From Paraburkholderia sp. D15 (GTDB lineage: Bacteria > Pseudomonadota > Gammaproteobacteria > Burkholderiales > Burkholderiaceae), in assembly GCF_029910215.1 (NCBI RefSeq), contig NZ_CP110395.1:2356001-2420000 (forward strand): DNA of 64,000 bases, read 5' to 3'. Within the stretch, counting starts at the first letter, position 1, and each line of letters starts with the position of its first letter. Below are positions 1 through 8,398 of this stretch, piece by piece. A program made the translations under genes and the position numbers. The notes under the pieces are model-generated. The model was not told where the DNA came from. It worked only from the letters and a program-made list of their open reading frames with translations, and ran no database searches.

Positions 1-797
1 ATCGCCTCGATCATCACGAGGCCGAAAGGCTCCGGCCAGTCGATCGGAAACAGCAATGCATGCGCGCCCGACAAAAATTCGGCCTTCTGATGATCCGCAA
101 TCTCGCCGATGAATTCGACATACGGCAGATCCAGCAGCGGACGGATGTCGCGCTCGAAGTATTCGCGATCGGCGGCATCGACCTTGGCGGCGATGCGGAT
201 CGGCATCCCGCAGCGGCCGGCAATGCGGATCGCGGTATCCACACGCTTTTCCGGCGAGATCCGGCCGAGAAACGCGAGGTATTTCTGCTCGACCGGCTGC
301 GGCGTGTAAAGCTGCTCCGGCAAACCGTGATAGACGGTGGTCAACCAGCGCGCCTGCGGCAGCGGATGACGCTGCGCGTTCGAGATCGAAATCACCGGCG
401 CGGTGTTGAACGTGTCGAACACGGGCTGCTGCTCCGGCAGATCGAGACGGCCGTGCATGGTGGTGACGAACGGCGTGTCCTGACGCTTGAACACCGAGAA
501 CGAGTAGTAGTCGAGATGAAAATGCAGGACGTCGAAGTTCTCGGCCTGGCGGCGCACCAGCTCCATCAGCAGCATATGCGGCGCCACGCGGTCGCGGATG
601 CCCGGGTCGAGCCGCAGCGCCTGCGGCCAGACTGCTTCGAGCTTTGCGCTGGTCACCGAGTCGCCGCTCGCGAACAGCGTCACGTCATGGCCGAGCTCGA
701 CCAGCGCCTCGGTGATGTACGACACGACGCGCTCCGTGCCGCCGTAAAGCTTCGGCGGCACCGATTCGGTCAACGGCGCGATCTGGGCAATCTTCAT
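1..797 (-). CDS. Glycosyltransferase family 4 protein, 3' end outside window
   Basis: The gene reads leftwards from an ATG at 797 and is cut by the window edge, leaving about 265 N-terminal residues. It opens MKIAQIAPL, followed by PPKLYGGTERVVSY and GHDVTLFASGDS, which is the typical N-terminus of GT4 retaining glycosyltransferases (GT-B fold). Further on, FLGRISPEKRVDTAIR marks the start of the C-terminal Rossmann domain that binds the nucleotide sugar. Such enzymes transfer a sugar from a nucleotide-sugar donor to a glycan or lipid in the cytoplasm. The acceptor cannot be told from sequence. It lies downstream of the otsA-ATPase pair on the same strand, with a 304-bp gap. Confidence 0.85.
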   Translation of the reverse strand, partial: MKIAQIAPLTESVPPKLYGGTERVVSYITEALVELGHDVTLFASGDSVTSAKLEAVWPQALRLDPGIRDRVAPHMLLMELVRRQAENFDVLHFHLDYYSFSVFKRQDTPFVTTMHGRLDLPEQQPVFDTFNTAPVISISNAQRHPLPQARWLTTVYHGLPEQLYTPQPVEQKYLAFLGRISPEKRVDTAIRIAGRCGMPIRIAAKVDAADREYFERDIRPLLDLPYVEFIGEIADHQKAEFLSGAHALLFPIDWPEPFGLVMIEA

Positions 798-1101
798 GGC
801 AAGTCTGTCTCCCTTTCTCCGTGTTCCGGCGGCTCGGGTGGCTCGGGTGCCACGCGGTGCGCAGCGCCACACCTGCACGCTTCCCGTCCGCCTGGAACAC
901 GCTGTTCAAATCATTATTCCCTACTGCCCGATCGAAAGCGCCGGGTCTTGCATTTCCCTGGCGCTGTTACATCCAGCTTACATTCCGCCGCGCGTCCGGG
1001 ACACCTGGGCAAAGACCGCATGGACGGATGCATCGCGCAAACACGCCGATGCGACAGGCACGCCGCACGCCGCGCGTGCGCCACGTTATACGGCACCGCA
1101 A
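798..1101. other. Intergenic region, 304 bp
   Basis: This gap lies between the ATPase stop and the glycosyltransferase start. I see no RNA gene, no clear terminator and no convincing small gene. A 10-bp direct repeat (ggctcgggtg, twice) sits near 831-848. It must hold the glycosyltransferase promoter, but I could not pick one. Confidence 0.4.
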
Positions 1102-2268
1102 TTACCGGGCCGGCCACTTCCACGCGGGCAGATCGAGATCGTCCGCATCGGCGATGCGGGTCGCGCCGAAATGCTTCTCCAGCACGATCGATTGACTCGC
1201 CTCCTCGCGTTCGAGCGCCGCGATCAGGCGCGCGGCGTGAGACACGACCAGCACCTGCGAATGCTGCGCGGCACGCGCGATCAGGCGCGCGAGCGCGGGC
1301 AGCAGGTCCGGATGCAGACTCGTTTCCGGTTCGTTCAGCACCAGCAGCGCGGGCGGACGCGGTGTCAGCAACGCGGCGGCCAGCAGCAGGTAGCGCAAGG
1401 TGCCGTCGGACAGTTCCGCGCCCTTCAGCGGACGCAGCAGACCGTGCTGACGCATCGCCACTTCGAAGCGGCCGTCGTGCGTCGTGATGTCGAGCTGCGA
1501 GCCGGGAAAGGCATCGTCGAGGGTCGCGGCGAGCGCGCGCGGGTCGCCGATCTCGCGGATGGTCTGCAGCGCCGCCGCGAGATCCGCGCCGTCGTCGGCC
1601 AGCACCGGCGTATGCGTGCCGACCTGCGGCAGACGCGCGGCGGCTTCGGTGTCGGTGCGGAAATGGTCGTAGAAGCGCCACGAACGGATCTGTTCGCGCA
1701 CGGTGATCATCTCGGGCGCGCTTCGCGGATCGGCGAACTCCGTCATCATGCTGTCGAAGCTCGCGACCGGCTGCGCAATGGTCTGCCACTCGCCCTGCTC
1801 GTCGCGCGTACGCAGCACCGGACCCTGGCGATCCACCAGCAACGCCGAAGGTCGCAGCACCGGCCCGCTCCAGATGCATTCGCGCTTGATCATCGGGTCG
1901 AGCGCGAACAGCGTGGCGTCGTTCGGCGGCGGCAGGCCGAGGTCGATCGCGTAACCGAAACTATCGCCCGCGAAGCCGAGCCGCAGGCTCACCGGGTCCT
2001 TGCGACGGGTCGGCTCGACCGGCTGCTCGCCGGCCAGCATCGCGCGCGAGAAGCGTTCGGGGCCGGCCCACAACGTGGACGGCAAACCACCCTCACGCGC
2101 CAGCGACGTGATCACGCCGCCGCGCGCGGTGTCGGCGAGCAGGCGCAGCGAGCGGTACACGCTCGACTTGCCGCTGCCGTTCGCGCCGGTGATCACGTTC
2201 AGACGCCCAAGCGGCACGATCAGATCGCGCAACGACCGGTAGCCGGCAATCGCGAGCGTGGTCAGCAT
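1102..2268 (-). CDS. RecF/SMC-like predicted ATPase (AAA family)
   Basis: This is a 388-residue protein. The N-terminus (LAIAGYRSLRDL then GRLNVITGANGSGKSS) has the layout of the ABC/SMC/RecF-type ATPases, with the Walker A GANGSGKS at residues 28-35. Near the C-terminus LLVLNEPETSLHPDLL is the signature-region/Walker B equivalent, and VLVVSHAARLIAALE is the H-loop. There is no nuclease (TOPRIM) domain, so it is a stand-alone predicted ATPase of the COG4637 kind rather than an OLD-family nuclease. It starts 31 bp after the otsA stop on the same strand, so the two are probably co-transcribed. Its function is unknown. Confidence 0.8.
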   Translation of the reverse strand: MLTTLAIAGYRSLRDLIVPLGRLNVITGANGSGKSSVYRSLRLLADTARGGVITSLAREGGLPSTLWAGPERFSRAMLAGEQPVEPTRRKDPVSLRLGFAGDSFGYAIDLGLPPPNDATLFALDPMIKRECIWSGPVLRPSALLVDRQGPVLRTRDEQGEWQTIAQPVASFDSMMTEFADPRSAPEMITVREQIRSWRFYDHFRTDTEAAARLPQVGTHTPVLADDGADLAAALQTIREIGDPRALAATLDDAFPGSQLDITTHDGRFEVAMRQHGLLRPLKGAELSDGTLRYLLLAAALLTPRPPALLVLNEPETSLHPDLLPALARLIARAAQHSQVLVVSHAARLIAALEREEASQSIVLEKHFGATRIADADDLDLPAWKWPAR

Positions 2269-2299
2269 GCGGCGGCTCCGCCATTCACGACACGCGCCA

Positions 2300-3712
2300 T
2301 CACTTGTGCCCGCCGCCCTTGCCCGGCTTCTGCACCGGCACGCTGCGCAGATCGTCGAGGAAGGTATCGCGCCAGACGCCGAGATCGTTCTTGCGCAACG
2401 CCGCCATGTTGATCTCGTGACGCCGCTGGCGCGCGTCGAGCGGCATCTGCAACGCGCGCTGCAAGGCCTCGCACATGCCGATCGCGTCGTGCGGATTGAC
2501 CAGCAGCGCGCCGCTCAGCTCGGCGGCCGCGCCCGCGAAGATCGACAGCACCAGCACGCCGGGGTCGTCCGGATTCTGCGCGGCCACGTATTCCTTCGCG
2601 ACCAGGTTCATGCCGTCGTGCAGCGGCGTGACGAACCCGATCTGCGATTCGCGGAACAGCGACATCAGTTTCCATCGATCGTATTGCTGGTTCAGGTAGC
2701 GGATCGGCGTGTAGTCGAGGCCCGAGTAACGGCCGTTGATGCGCCCCGCTTCGTATTCCAGATCCTGGCGGATCTTCTGATACGTGGCGACGTCCGAGCG
2801 CGTGGGCGGGGCGATCTGCACCAGCGTGACGTTGCCGCGCCATTCCGGCGAGCGCTCCAGCAACTGCTCGAACGCACGGAACCGTTCGACCAGTCCCTTC
2901 GAATAATCGAGCCGGTCGACGCTCATGATCAGCTTGCGCCCTTCCAGACTCTGCTTCAGATCGAGCACATGCTGGCGGCTTTCGTAGCGCTTCGCCTGCT
3001 CGGCGATCTCGTCGGGGAACACGCCGATCCGGTAGACGCCGGTGCGCAGCTTGCGGCCGAACGCCTCGACGTGACCGTCCGCGCTGACGGTGCCGCGTGC
3101 GTGGCGCGTTGCGTAGTCGTGGAACGCGAGTTCGTCGGTGGCGGTCTGGAAGCCCAGCAGGTCGTAGCACGACAGCGATTTCACCAGCTCTTCGTGCGGC
3201 GGAATGTTGAGCAGGATCTGCGGCGCGGGAAACGGGATGTGCAGGAAAAAGCCGATGCGGTTCGTGATGCCTTCGTTGCGCAACGCTTCGGCGAACGGGA
3301 TCAGATGGTAGTCGTGAATCCAGATCACGTCGTCGGGTTCGAGCAGCTTGATCAGCTTGTGCGCGAGCCATGCATTCACGCGCCGGTAGCCCGCATATTC
3401 TTCGCGCTCGTAGCGCGCGAGGTCGTTGCGGTAGTGGAACACCGGCCACAGCGTCGCGTTCGAAAAACCGCGGTAGTACTGGTCGTAGTCCTTGCGCGTG
3501 AGACCGACGGTCGCGAAGGTGACCGCGCCGTCCTGTTCGAGCGTCGGTCCGGCATTGGCGACGGTCTCGCTGACCACGTCGCCGCTCCAGCCGAACCATA
3601 CGCCGCCCGCGTCCTTCAGTGCGCCGAATACGCCGACCGCGAGGCCGCCGGCCGAGCCCTTGGTTTCCGTCGGCGTTGCGACGCGATTCGACACGACGAT
3701 CAGTCGGCCCAT
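2300..3712 (-). CDS. otsA: Trehalose-6-phosphate synthase
   Basis: This is a 470-residue GT20 enzyme that makes trehalose-6-phosphate from UDP-glucose and glucose-6-phosphate, for osmotic and desiccation protection. Recognisable motifs in order are LIVVSNRV at the N-terminus, GGVWFGWSG, WIHDYHLIP, DRLDYSKGL and PLHDGMNLVAKEY, which contribute the UDP-glucose and acceptor pockets. The frame is open upstream, but the ATG at 3712 gives the conserved MGRLIVVSNRV start and is preceded by a strong ribosome site (AGGGAGGA). No otsB phosphatase lies next to it. The C-terminus is a short basic, glycine-rich tail. Confidence 0.96.
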   Translation of the reverse strand: MGRLIVVSNRVATPTETKGSAGGLAVGVFGALKDAGGVWFGWSGDVVSETVANAGPTLEQDGAVTFATVGLTRKDYDQYYRGFSNATLWPVFHYRNDLARYEREEYAGYRRVNAWLAHKLIKLLEPDDVIWIHDYHLIPFAEALRNEGITNRIGFFLHIPFPAPQILLNIPPHEELVKSLSCYDLLGFQTATDELAFHDYATRHARGTVSADGHVEAFGRKLRTGVYRIGVFPDEIAEQAKRYESRQHVLDLKQSLEGRKLIMSVDRLDYSKGLVERFRAFEQLLERSPEWRGNVTLVQIAPPTRSDVATYQKIRQDLEYEAGRINGRYSGLDYTPIRYLNQQYDRWKLMSLFRESQIGFVTPLHDGMNLVAKEYVAAQNPDDPGVLVLSIFAGAAAELSGALLVNPHDAIGMCEALQRALQMPLDARQRRHEINMAALRKNDLGVWRDTFLDDLRSVPVQKPGKGGGHK

Positions 3713-4068
3713 GATGCATGTCCTCCCTGGTTCGTACGGCGCGCGTGAAGCGGTGCGTGTGATGCGCGTGATACCCGCGATGTCCGCGATGAAACGCGAT
3801 ATGCGCGATCGTGCACGCTGCGCGGCGCCGGATTCATAAGTCAGTGGACGGTTCGACCGCTTTAGTGCCCGATCGGTTGCATCGATCTGCGGGACACGTT
3901 GGCGCAAGGGTGTTGCCACGCGGTTCTTGCGACGGTGGAGGCGTTAGACGACGATGAGTAGCGTCCTAACATCAGACGTTTCCGCGCGCTTGCAGCGTTT
4001 GCGTCGATGCATGCGCGCGAGGTTGCCTCTGACGTTTTATGTTGACCTCGGCGCCGGCACGGTGTGCC
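3713..4068. other. Intergenic region upstream of otsA, 356 bp
   Basis: This stretch separates the otsA start from the stop of the MscS-type gene. Short open frames cross it but none has a ribosome site or a recognisable product. It presumably contains the otsA promoter. I see no terminator or RNA gene. Confidence 0.4.
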
Positions 4069-5328
4069 TCAGCCGCCCGCCCGGCCGCTATCCACACCCG
4101 ACGCACCCGGCGCGACCGACCCACCCGGCACATTGGCCCCACGCCCCACCCGGCTCGCCACCGGATCCGCCTCGGTATGCGCGGCCGTGCTGCCCGCCGG
4201 CGCCTGCTCGCCGCGCGGCACCCAGTCGAGCGGTTCGCCATCGCCGCGTTCGAGTTCGGCCGACACCTCGGCACGCGCCCGCGGCAAATACTGCGGGTAA
4301 TGCTGCTGGATGAAATCGAGCAGTCCCTCGCGCACCCGGCAGCGCAAATCCCAGTTCAGCCCGGAATCGAGCGAACTGACGAGCGCACGCAACTGCATCG
4401 CGCGTTCGGTGCCGTCGGTCACCTGCAGCACCTGCACGCGGCGATCCCACTCGGGCGCCGCCTCGACGATGCGCGCCAGTTCCTCGCGCAGCGGCGCGAG
4501 CGGCATCCGGTAATCGACATACAGAAACACCGTGCCGATGATCTGCGAACTGCTGCGCGTCCAGTTCGCAAACGGGTTTTCGATAAACCACTGCAACGGC
4601 ACGATCAAGCGCCGCTGATCCCACAGCCGCACCGACACATAGGTGCCGGTGATTTCCTCGATACGCCCCCACTCGCCCTGAATCACGACCACGTCGTCGA
4701 GCCGGATCGGCTGCGACAACGCGATCTGCAAACCGGCGATCAGATTGCCGAGCACCGGCCGCGCCGCGATACCGGCCACCAGTCCCGCGGCACCCGCCGA
4801 CGCCAGCAGGCTCGCGCCGATCTGGCGCACGTTCGGAAAGGTCATCAGCGCCCCGCCCACGCCGATGATCACGATCACCAGCATCACCGAGCGCGCCAGC
4901 ACCCGTGCCTGCGTATGGATGCGGCGCGCGTGCAGGTTGTCGGCGGTATCGAGCGGATGGGCCTGGATGATCGCCTCGCCGATCGCCGCCGCCGAGCGCA
5001 CCGACAGCCACGTGATCGCGCCGATCATCGCGATGCCGGCGGCGTCGCGCAGCGGCGTGATGAAGTTGAGGGCGTCGGGCGCCTCCCACCACACCGCCTC
5101 CAGCGCCAGGATCACGAGAAAGAGGCGCGACGGCTTGTCGATATCGCGCAGCACCGCGCTGGTGAGCGGATACGGCCGCGCGATACGCATCACGATGCGC
5201 GCGCCGATGCGTTGAATGCCGAGCGCCAGCAGCGCCGCGACGACCGACACGATCAGCGCGCCGAGCCACGTATGCAACGGCGCTTCGGCGATGCGGCCAA
5301 GATCTTCGGGAGTGGGCAGGGACAGCAT
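4069..5328 (-). CDS. MscS-family mechanosensitive ion channel
   Basis: The protein has 419 residues from the ATG at 5328, chosen because AGGAGG lies just upstream; an in-frame ATG at 5349 is possible. Several hydrophobic segments fill the first half (for example LIVSVVAALLALGIQ and LFLVILALEAVWW). The pore helix and beta domain follow: GLVAGIAARPVLGNLIAGLQ, then RLDDVVVIQGEWGRIEEITG and RLWDQRRLIVPLQWF, the hallmark of the MscS core. It releases solutes across the inner membrane on osmotic downshock. The C-terminal 60 residues are low-complexity Gly/Ala/Arg-rich. Sitting near otsA, it fits an osmotic theme, though no operon is shown. Confidence 0.92.
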   Translation of the reverse strand: MLSLPTPEDLGRIAEAPLHTWLGALIVSVVAALLALGIQRIGARIVMRIARPYPLTSAVLRDIDKPSRLFLVILALEAVWWEAPDALNFITPLRDAAGIAMIGAITWLSVRSAAAIGEAIIQAHPLDTADNLHARRIHTQARVLARSVMLVIVIIGVGGALMTFPNVRQIGASLLASAGAAGLVAGIAARPVLGNLIAGLQIALSQPIRLDDVVVIQGEWGRIEEITGTYVSVRLWDQRRLIVPLQWFIENPFANWTRSSSQIIGTVFLYVDYRMPLAPLREELARIVEAAPEWDRRVQVLQVTDGTERAMQLRALVSSLDSGLNWDLRCRVREGLLDFIQQHYPQYLPRARAEVSAELERGDGEPLDWVPRGEQAPAGSTAAHTEADPVASRVGRGANVPGGSVAPGASGVDSGRAGG

Positions 5329-5450
5329 GATCCTCCTGTGAAAACGCAAACAGCCGCCGATGCCACGGCGCGCGCCACGCGGCGCGCACCGGGCATCGGC
5401 GGCTGTCTAGTTCAAGCGGGTCTGGCCGGGTTGCCGACTTGTTTGCCGCC

Positions 5451-5807
5451 TTAGTTGCCGCTCTTGCAGGGAAACGCCTTGCCGAGCCCCAGCGAGATCG
5501 CCGTGCTGGCGTTGTAGCCCGCGACGATCGGATTTTCCGCGATGTATTTGCGCACCGCGTCGGTCAGTTGCGCCGAACGCGCGTCCTGCGGCAGGCAGAA
5601 ATACTGCCCGACGCGCGGACCGGTCGTGCCGCCGATCGCATCGATGGTATTGAAGATGCCGTCCGCGGCGCCTTCGATATAGGCCGCGCACGCGCTGCGC
5701 GAAGCCACGTCCGTCTTCGTGCACAGTTTGTTGAGGTCGCCCCCCGTAAACGCGGCTGCCGATAGCGGTACGGCGAGCGCGCTGGCGAAAATCAATGCCC
5801 GCAGCAT
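5451..5807 (-). CDS. Rap1a/Tai-like small exported protein
   Basis: This is a 118-residue protein with a signal peptide (MLRALIFASALAVPLSAAAF, cleavage near residue 19). The mature part has the Rap1a/Tai pattern: an early Cys (LNKLC), CAAYIEGAADG, YFCLPQDA, and a C-terminal FPC, with a hydrophobic-helix segment KYIAENP between. The family includes periplasmic immunity proteins against T6SS amidase effectors, but many members are orphan housekeeping genes. No amidase effector or T6SS gene is adjacent, so an immunity role is not shown. AAGGA precedes the ATG. Four conserved Cys could form two disulfides. Confidence 0.7.
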   Translation of the reverse strand: MLRALIFASALAVPLSAAAFTGGDLNKLCTKTDVASRSACAAYIEGAADGIFNTIDAIGGTTGPRVGQYFCLPQDARSAQLTDAVRKYIAENPIVAGYNASTAISLGLGKAFPCKSGN

Positions 5808-5987
5808 GGTGTTCCTTTCCAGGGTTGTTTATCGGGCGGTCTATCGCCGCATCCGGACGGCGCGCCACGCGGCGCGCCAAAGTCGTCATTCTGCACTGTT
5901 TTACGCGGTGCTTGCGTGTCAACGGGCGCTATCTTCAGGCAAATCCGCGAAATGGCGGCGGTGGTCCGTCAGACGCGCCAGCCGTGT

Positions 5988-6734
5988 CTACTTTTGCTGC
6001 TGCATCTGCTGCAGGCGCGCGGTCAATCCGTCGACCACGTCCGGCTCCTTGTACGTCTTCGCGAAGTCGAGCGCGGTCAGACCGATCTGGTTCTTCACCG
6101 TCAGATCCGCGCCGTTGTCGAGCAGCAGCTTGACCGTCGACACGTGGCCGCCGCGCGCCGCCATCATCAGCGGCGTGGTGCCGTTCGGCGAGCCCGCGTC
6201 GACGTAGGCCGAATGGTCGAGCAGCACCTTGACGATGTCGTCGTGGCCGTTCGCGGCCGCGTAGTGCAGCGGCGCCCAGCCCTTCTTGTTGACTTCCGCG
6301 TCCTTCGCGATCAACTGGTTGACGAAGTCGAGGTCGCCGTTCAGCGCGGCCATCATCATCGCGTTTTCGCCGGCCTTGTCCTGAATCTCGATGTTGGTCT
6401 TCGGATTGGCGAGCAGCGCGGCGCCGACCTTGTCCGACTTTTCGCGCGCCGCGATCACCAGCAGCGGGATGCCCTGGTTATCGACGCTGTTCGGGTCCAT
6501 GCCCTTGGCGAGCAACTTGTTGACGCCGTCGACGTCGTCGAACTTGACCGACTTGATCAGCGAATCGATCGGCGCCGCCTGCGCCGGCGTGGCGATCAGC
6601 GCGCTGAATGCGGCGAACGCGAGAGTGGCCGCGAGCGCCGAGCGCAGCGCGCGCGAGGCGCGCGAAGCCGCACGATGCGCGGCGACCCGCCCGGTGCGGG
6701 CAGCCGAGGTCTGTTGAAAAGCCGTGGTCGACAT
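5988..6734 (-). CDS. Exported ankyrin-repeat protein
   Basis: From the ATG at 6734 (GAGA nine bases upstream) the protein has 248 residues; an ATG five codons earlier (6749) is the alternative. A long basic N-region followed by a hydrophobic stretch (ALAATLAFAAFSALI) and AQAAP suggests a signal peptide. The rest is four to five ankyrin repeats, seen in GIPLLVIAAREKSD, GENAMMMAALNGDL, GWAPLHYAAANGHDDIV, GTTPLMMAARGGHVSTVKLLL and GLTALDFAKTY. It ends with a Gln-rich tail (QQMQQQK). Ankyrin repeats bind other proteins; the partner, presumably periplasmic, is unknown. Confidence 0.85.
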   Translation of the reverse strand: MSTTAFQQTSAARTGRVAAHRAASRASRALRSALAATLAFAAFSALIATPAQAAPIDSLIKSVKFDDVDGVNKLLAKGMDPNSVDNQGIPLLVIAAREKSDKVGAALLANPKTNIEIQDKAGENAMMMAALNGDLDFVNQLIAKDAEVNKKGWAPLHYAAANGHDDIVKVLLDHSAYVDAGSPNGTTPLMMAARGGHVSTVKLLLDNGADLTVKNQIGLTALDFAKTYKEPDVVDGLTARLQQMQQQK

Positions 6735-6800
6735 CCGAGTATTTCTCATATTGTGCTTTAGGGATCTTCCCTATCCTTTTGATATATATGGCTTTATCGA

Positions 6801-7592
6801 TCACACGCCAGCCGGCGCGGGGATCTTGAACAGCCGGAAGAAGTTCTGCGTCGTCGCCGCGGCGAGCGCCGTGTCCGGCATCTCGCGTTGCTGCGCGATG
6901 AAGCGTCCGACATAACTTACGTACGCAGGTTCATTGGGCTTGCCGCGATACGGCACTGGCGCCAGGTATGGCGAATCGGTTTCGATCAGCAGACGGTCGA
7001 GCGGCACGCGGCGCGCGACGTCCTGCACGTCCGTCGCGCTCTTGAACGTGACGATGCCCGACAGCGAAATGTAAAAATTCTGCGCCAGCGCCTGTTCGGC
7101 GACCGCCCACGGCTCGGTGAAGCAATGCATCACGCCGCCCGGCTCGCTCGCGCGCTCCTCGGCCATGATGCGCAGCGTGTCTTCCGACGACGAGCGCGTG
7201 TGGATGATCAACGGCTTGCGCGTGGCATGCGCGGCGCGGATATGCGTGCGAAAGCGCTCGCGCTGCCACTCCATGTCGGCGATCGAGCGGCCTTCCAGAC
7301 GGTAGTAGTCGAGGCCGGTCTCGCCGATCGCCACCACCTTCGGATGCGCGGCCAGTTCGATCAGCTCGGCGAGACCCGGCTCGCGCATGTCCTCGTGATC
7401 CGGATGCACGCCCACCGACGCGTACACGTTCTCGTGCTGCTCGGCGATCGCGAGCACCGACGGCAGCGTCTCCAGATCGACGGACACGCACAGCGCATGC
7501 GTGACCGAGTGGCTGCGCATGTTCTCGAGCACCTGCGGCAGGCGGTCGGCGAGTCCTTCGAAATTGATATGGCAGTGTGAATCGACAAACAT
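6801..7592 (-). CDS. TatD family metal-dependent hydrolase
   Basis: The protein has 263 residues with the amidohydrolase-like TIM-barrel ligands of the TatD family in order: DSHCHINFE (residues 4-12), GETGLDYY, IIHTRSSSEDT, GVMHCFTE and TDSPYLAP. TatD proteins are 3'-5' exonucleases or DNases that process damaged DNA. The start is supported by CAGGA eight bases upstream of the ATG at 7592. It lies on the mltG-tmk-holB strand, a common linkage (holB-tatD) in proteobacteria, here separated by a GNAT gene. The ankyrin gene follows after 66 bp. Confidence 0.92.
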   Translation of the reverse strand: MFVDSHCHINFEGLADRLPQVLENMRSHSVTHALCVSVDLETLPSVLAIAEQHENVYASVGVHPDHEDMREPGLAELIELAAHPKVVAIGETGLDYYRLEGRSIADMEWQRERFRTHIRAAHATRKPLIIHTRSSSEDTLRIMAEERASEPGGVMHCFTEPWAVAEQALAQNFYISLSGIVTFKSATDVQDVARRVPLDRLLIETDSPYLAPVPYRGKPNEPAYVSYVGRFIAQQREMPDTALAAATTQNFFRLFKIPAPAGV

Positions 7593-7687
7593 GGTGAAGT
7601 CCTGCTTTAGAAACTCGTGGCTCTGGCGCGGCGTCGGGCGTTACCGGAGGGTATGGAGCGACGCTGGATGCCGCTGGGCGACATTCG

Positions 7688-8221
7688 TCAGGCGCCGTCG
7701 GGCGCCGCGGTCGGCGCATCGAGGCGTTTGCCGAGAATCACCAGATCGCGCTCCACGCCGTCCAGCACCGCGACGCGCGGCAGCGAACCCCACGTGTCGA
7801 AGCCGAAGCCGCGGAACAGACGCAGGCTCGCGTCGTTATGACCGAAGATGAAACCCAGCACCGTGTCGATGCCCAGGCCCGGCGCAGCCGCCAGCGACGC
7901 CGCCAGCAACTGCTTGCCGAGCCCACGCCCGCGCGCCGCTTCGTCGAGATAGATGCTGACCTCGGCAGTGCGCAGATAGGCGGGCCGGCCGTAGAAATCC
8001 GAGAAGCTGAGCCACGCGATCACGCGGCCCGGCTGCTGCGTATCCTCGACGACCCACAACGGACGCTTGTGCGGCCCATGCGCATGAAACCACGCCAGAC
8101 GGCTTTCGACGCTGACCGGCTCGAGGTCCGCCGTTACCTGCCGCGACGGCACGGTCGAGTTGTAAATGGCGACGATGGCGGGCAGATCGTCGAGCGTGGC
8201 ATCGCGGTAGGCAAGGCTCAT
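7688..8221 (-). CDS. GNAT family N-acetyltransferase, phosphinothricin-acetyltransferase-like
   Basis: The protein has 177 residues from the ATG at 8221, giving MSLAYRDATLDDLPAIVAIYN. The acyl-CoA binding motif A is seen in VSIYLDEAARGRGLGKQLL (R-G-x-G-x-G/A type). WVVED and IAWLSFSDFYGRPAY are typical of the PAT/YwnH branch that acetylates small amines such as phosphinothricin or methionine sulfoximine. The true substrate is unknown. The start has no clear ribosome site, and the upstream gap carries an 11-bp tandem repeat. Confidence 0.8.
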   Translation of the reverse strand: MSLAYRDATLDDLPAIVAIYNSTVPSRQVTADLEPVSVESRLAWFHAHGPHKRPLWVVEDTQQPGRVIAWLSFSDFYGRPAYLRTAEVSIYLDEAARGRGLGKQLLAASLAAAPGLGIDTVLGFIFGHNDASLRLFRGFGFDTWGSLPRVAVLDGVERDLVILGKRLDAPTAAPDGA

Positions 8222-8265
8222 GGTGCGGTGTGGATGAAATAGTGGGTCTGGGGTGAACACAAGCA

Positions 8266-8315
8266 GGGTGCGACTCGGGTGCGGCGCGGGTGCGGCGCGG
8301 GTGCGACTCGGGTGC
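8266..8315. repeat. 11-bp tandem repeat, about 4.5 copies
   Basis: Four complete 11-bp units beginning gggtgc, in the order gggtgcgactc, gggtgcggcgc, gggtgcggcgc, gggtgcgactc, are followed by a partial fifth (gggtgc). They lie in the gap between the holB stop and the GNAT start, outside any supported gene. Confidence 0.85.
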
Positions 8316-8398
8316 AACGGTCCTATACAGGCGCGGCGACGGCAGGAAGACACCGGAAGACAGCCCGCTTCCGGCCGTCGTCACGGCGGGTCATTTCA

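Noticed and set aside
8266..8315. CRISPR array
   Set aside because: The 11-bp units are directly abutting with no spacers, and no cas genes are near.
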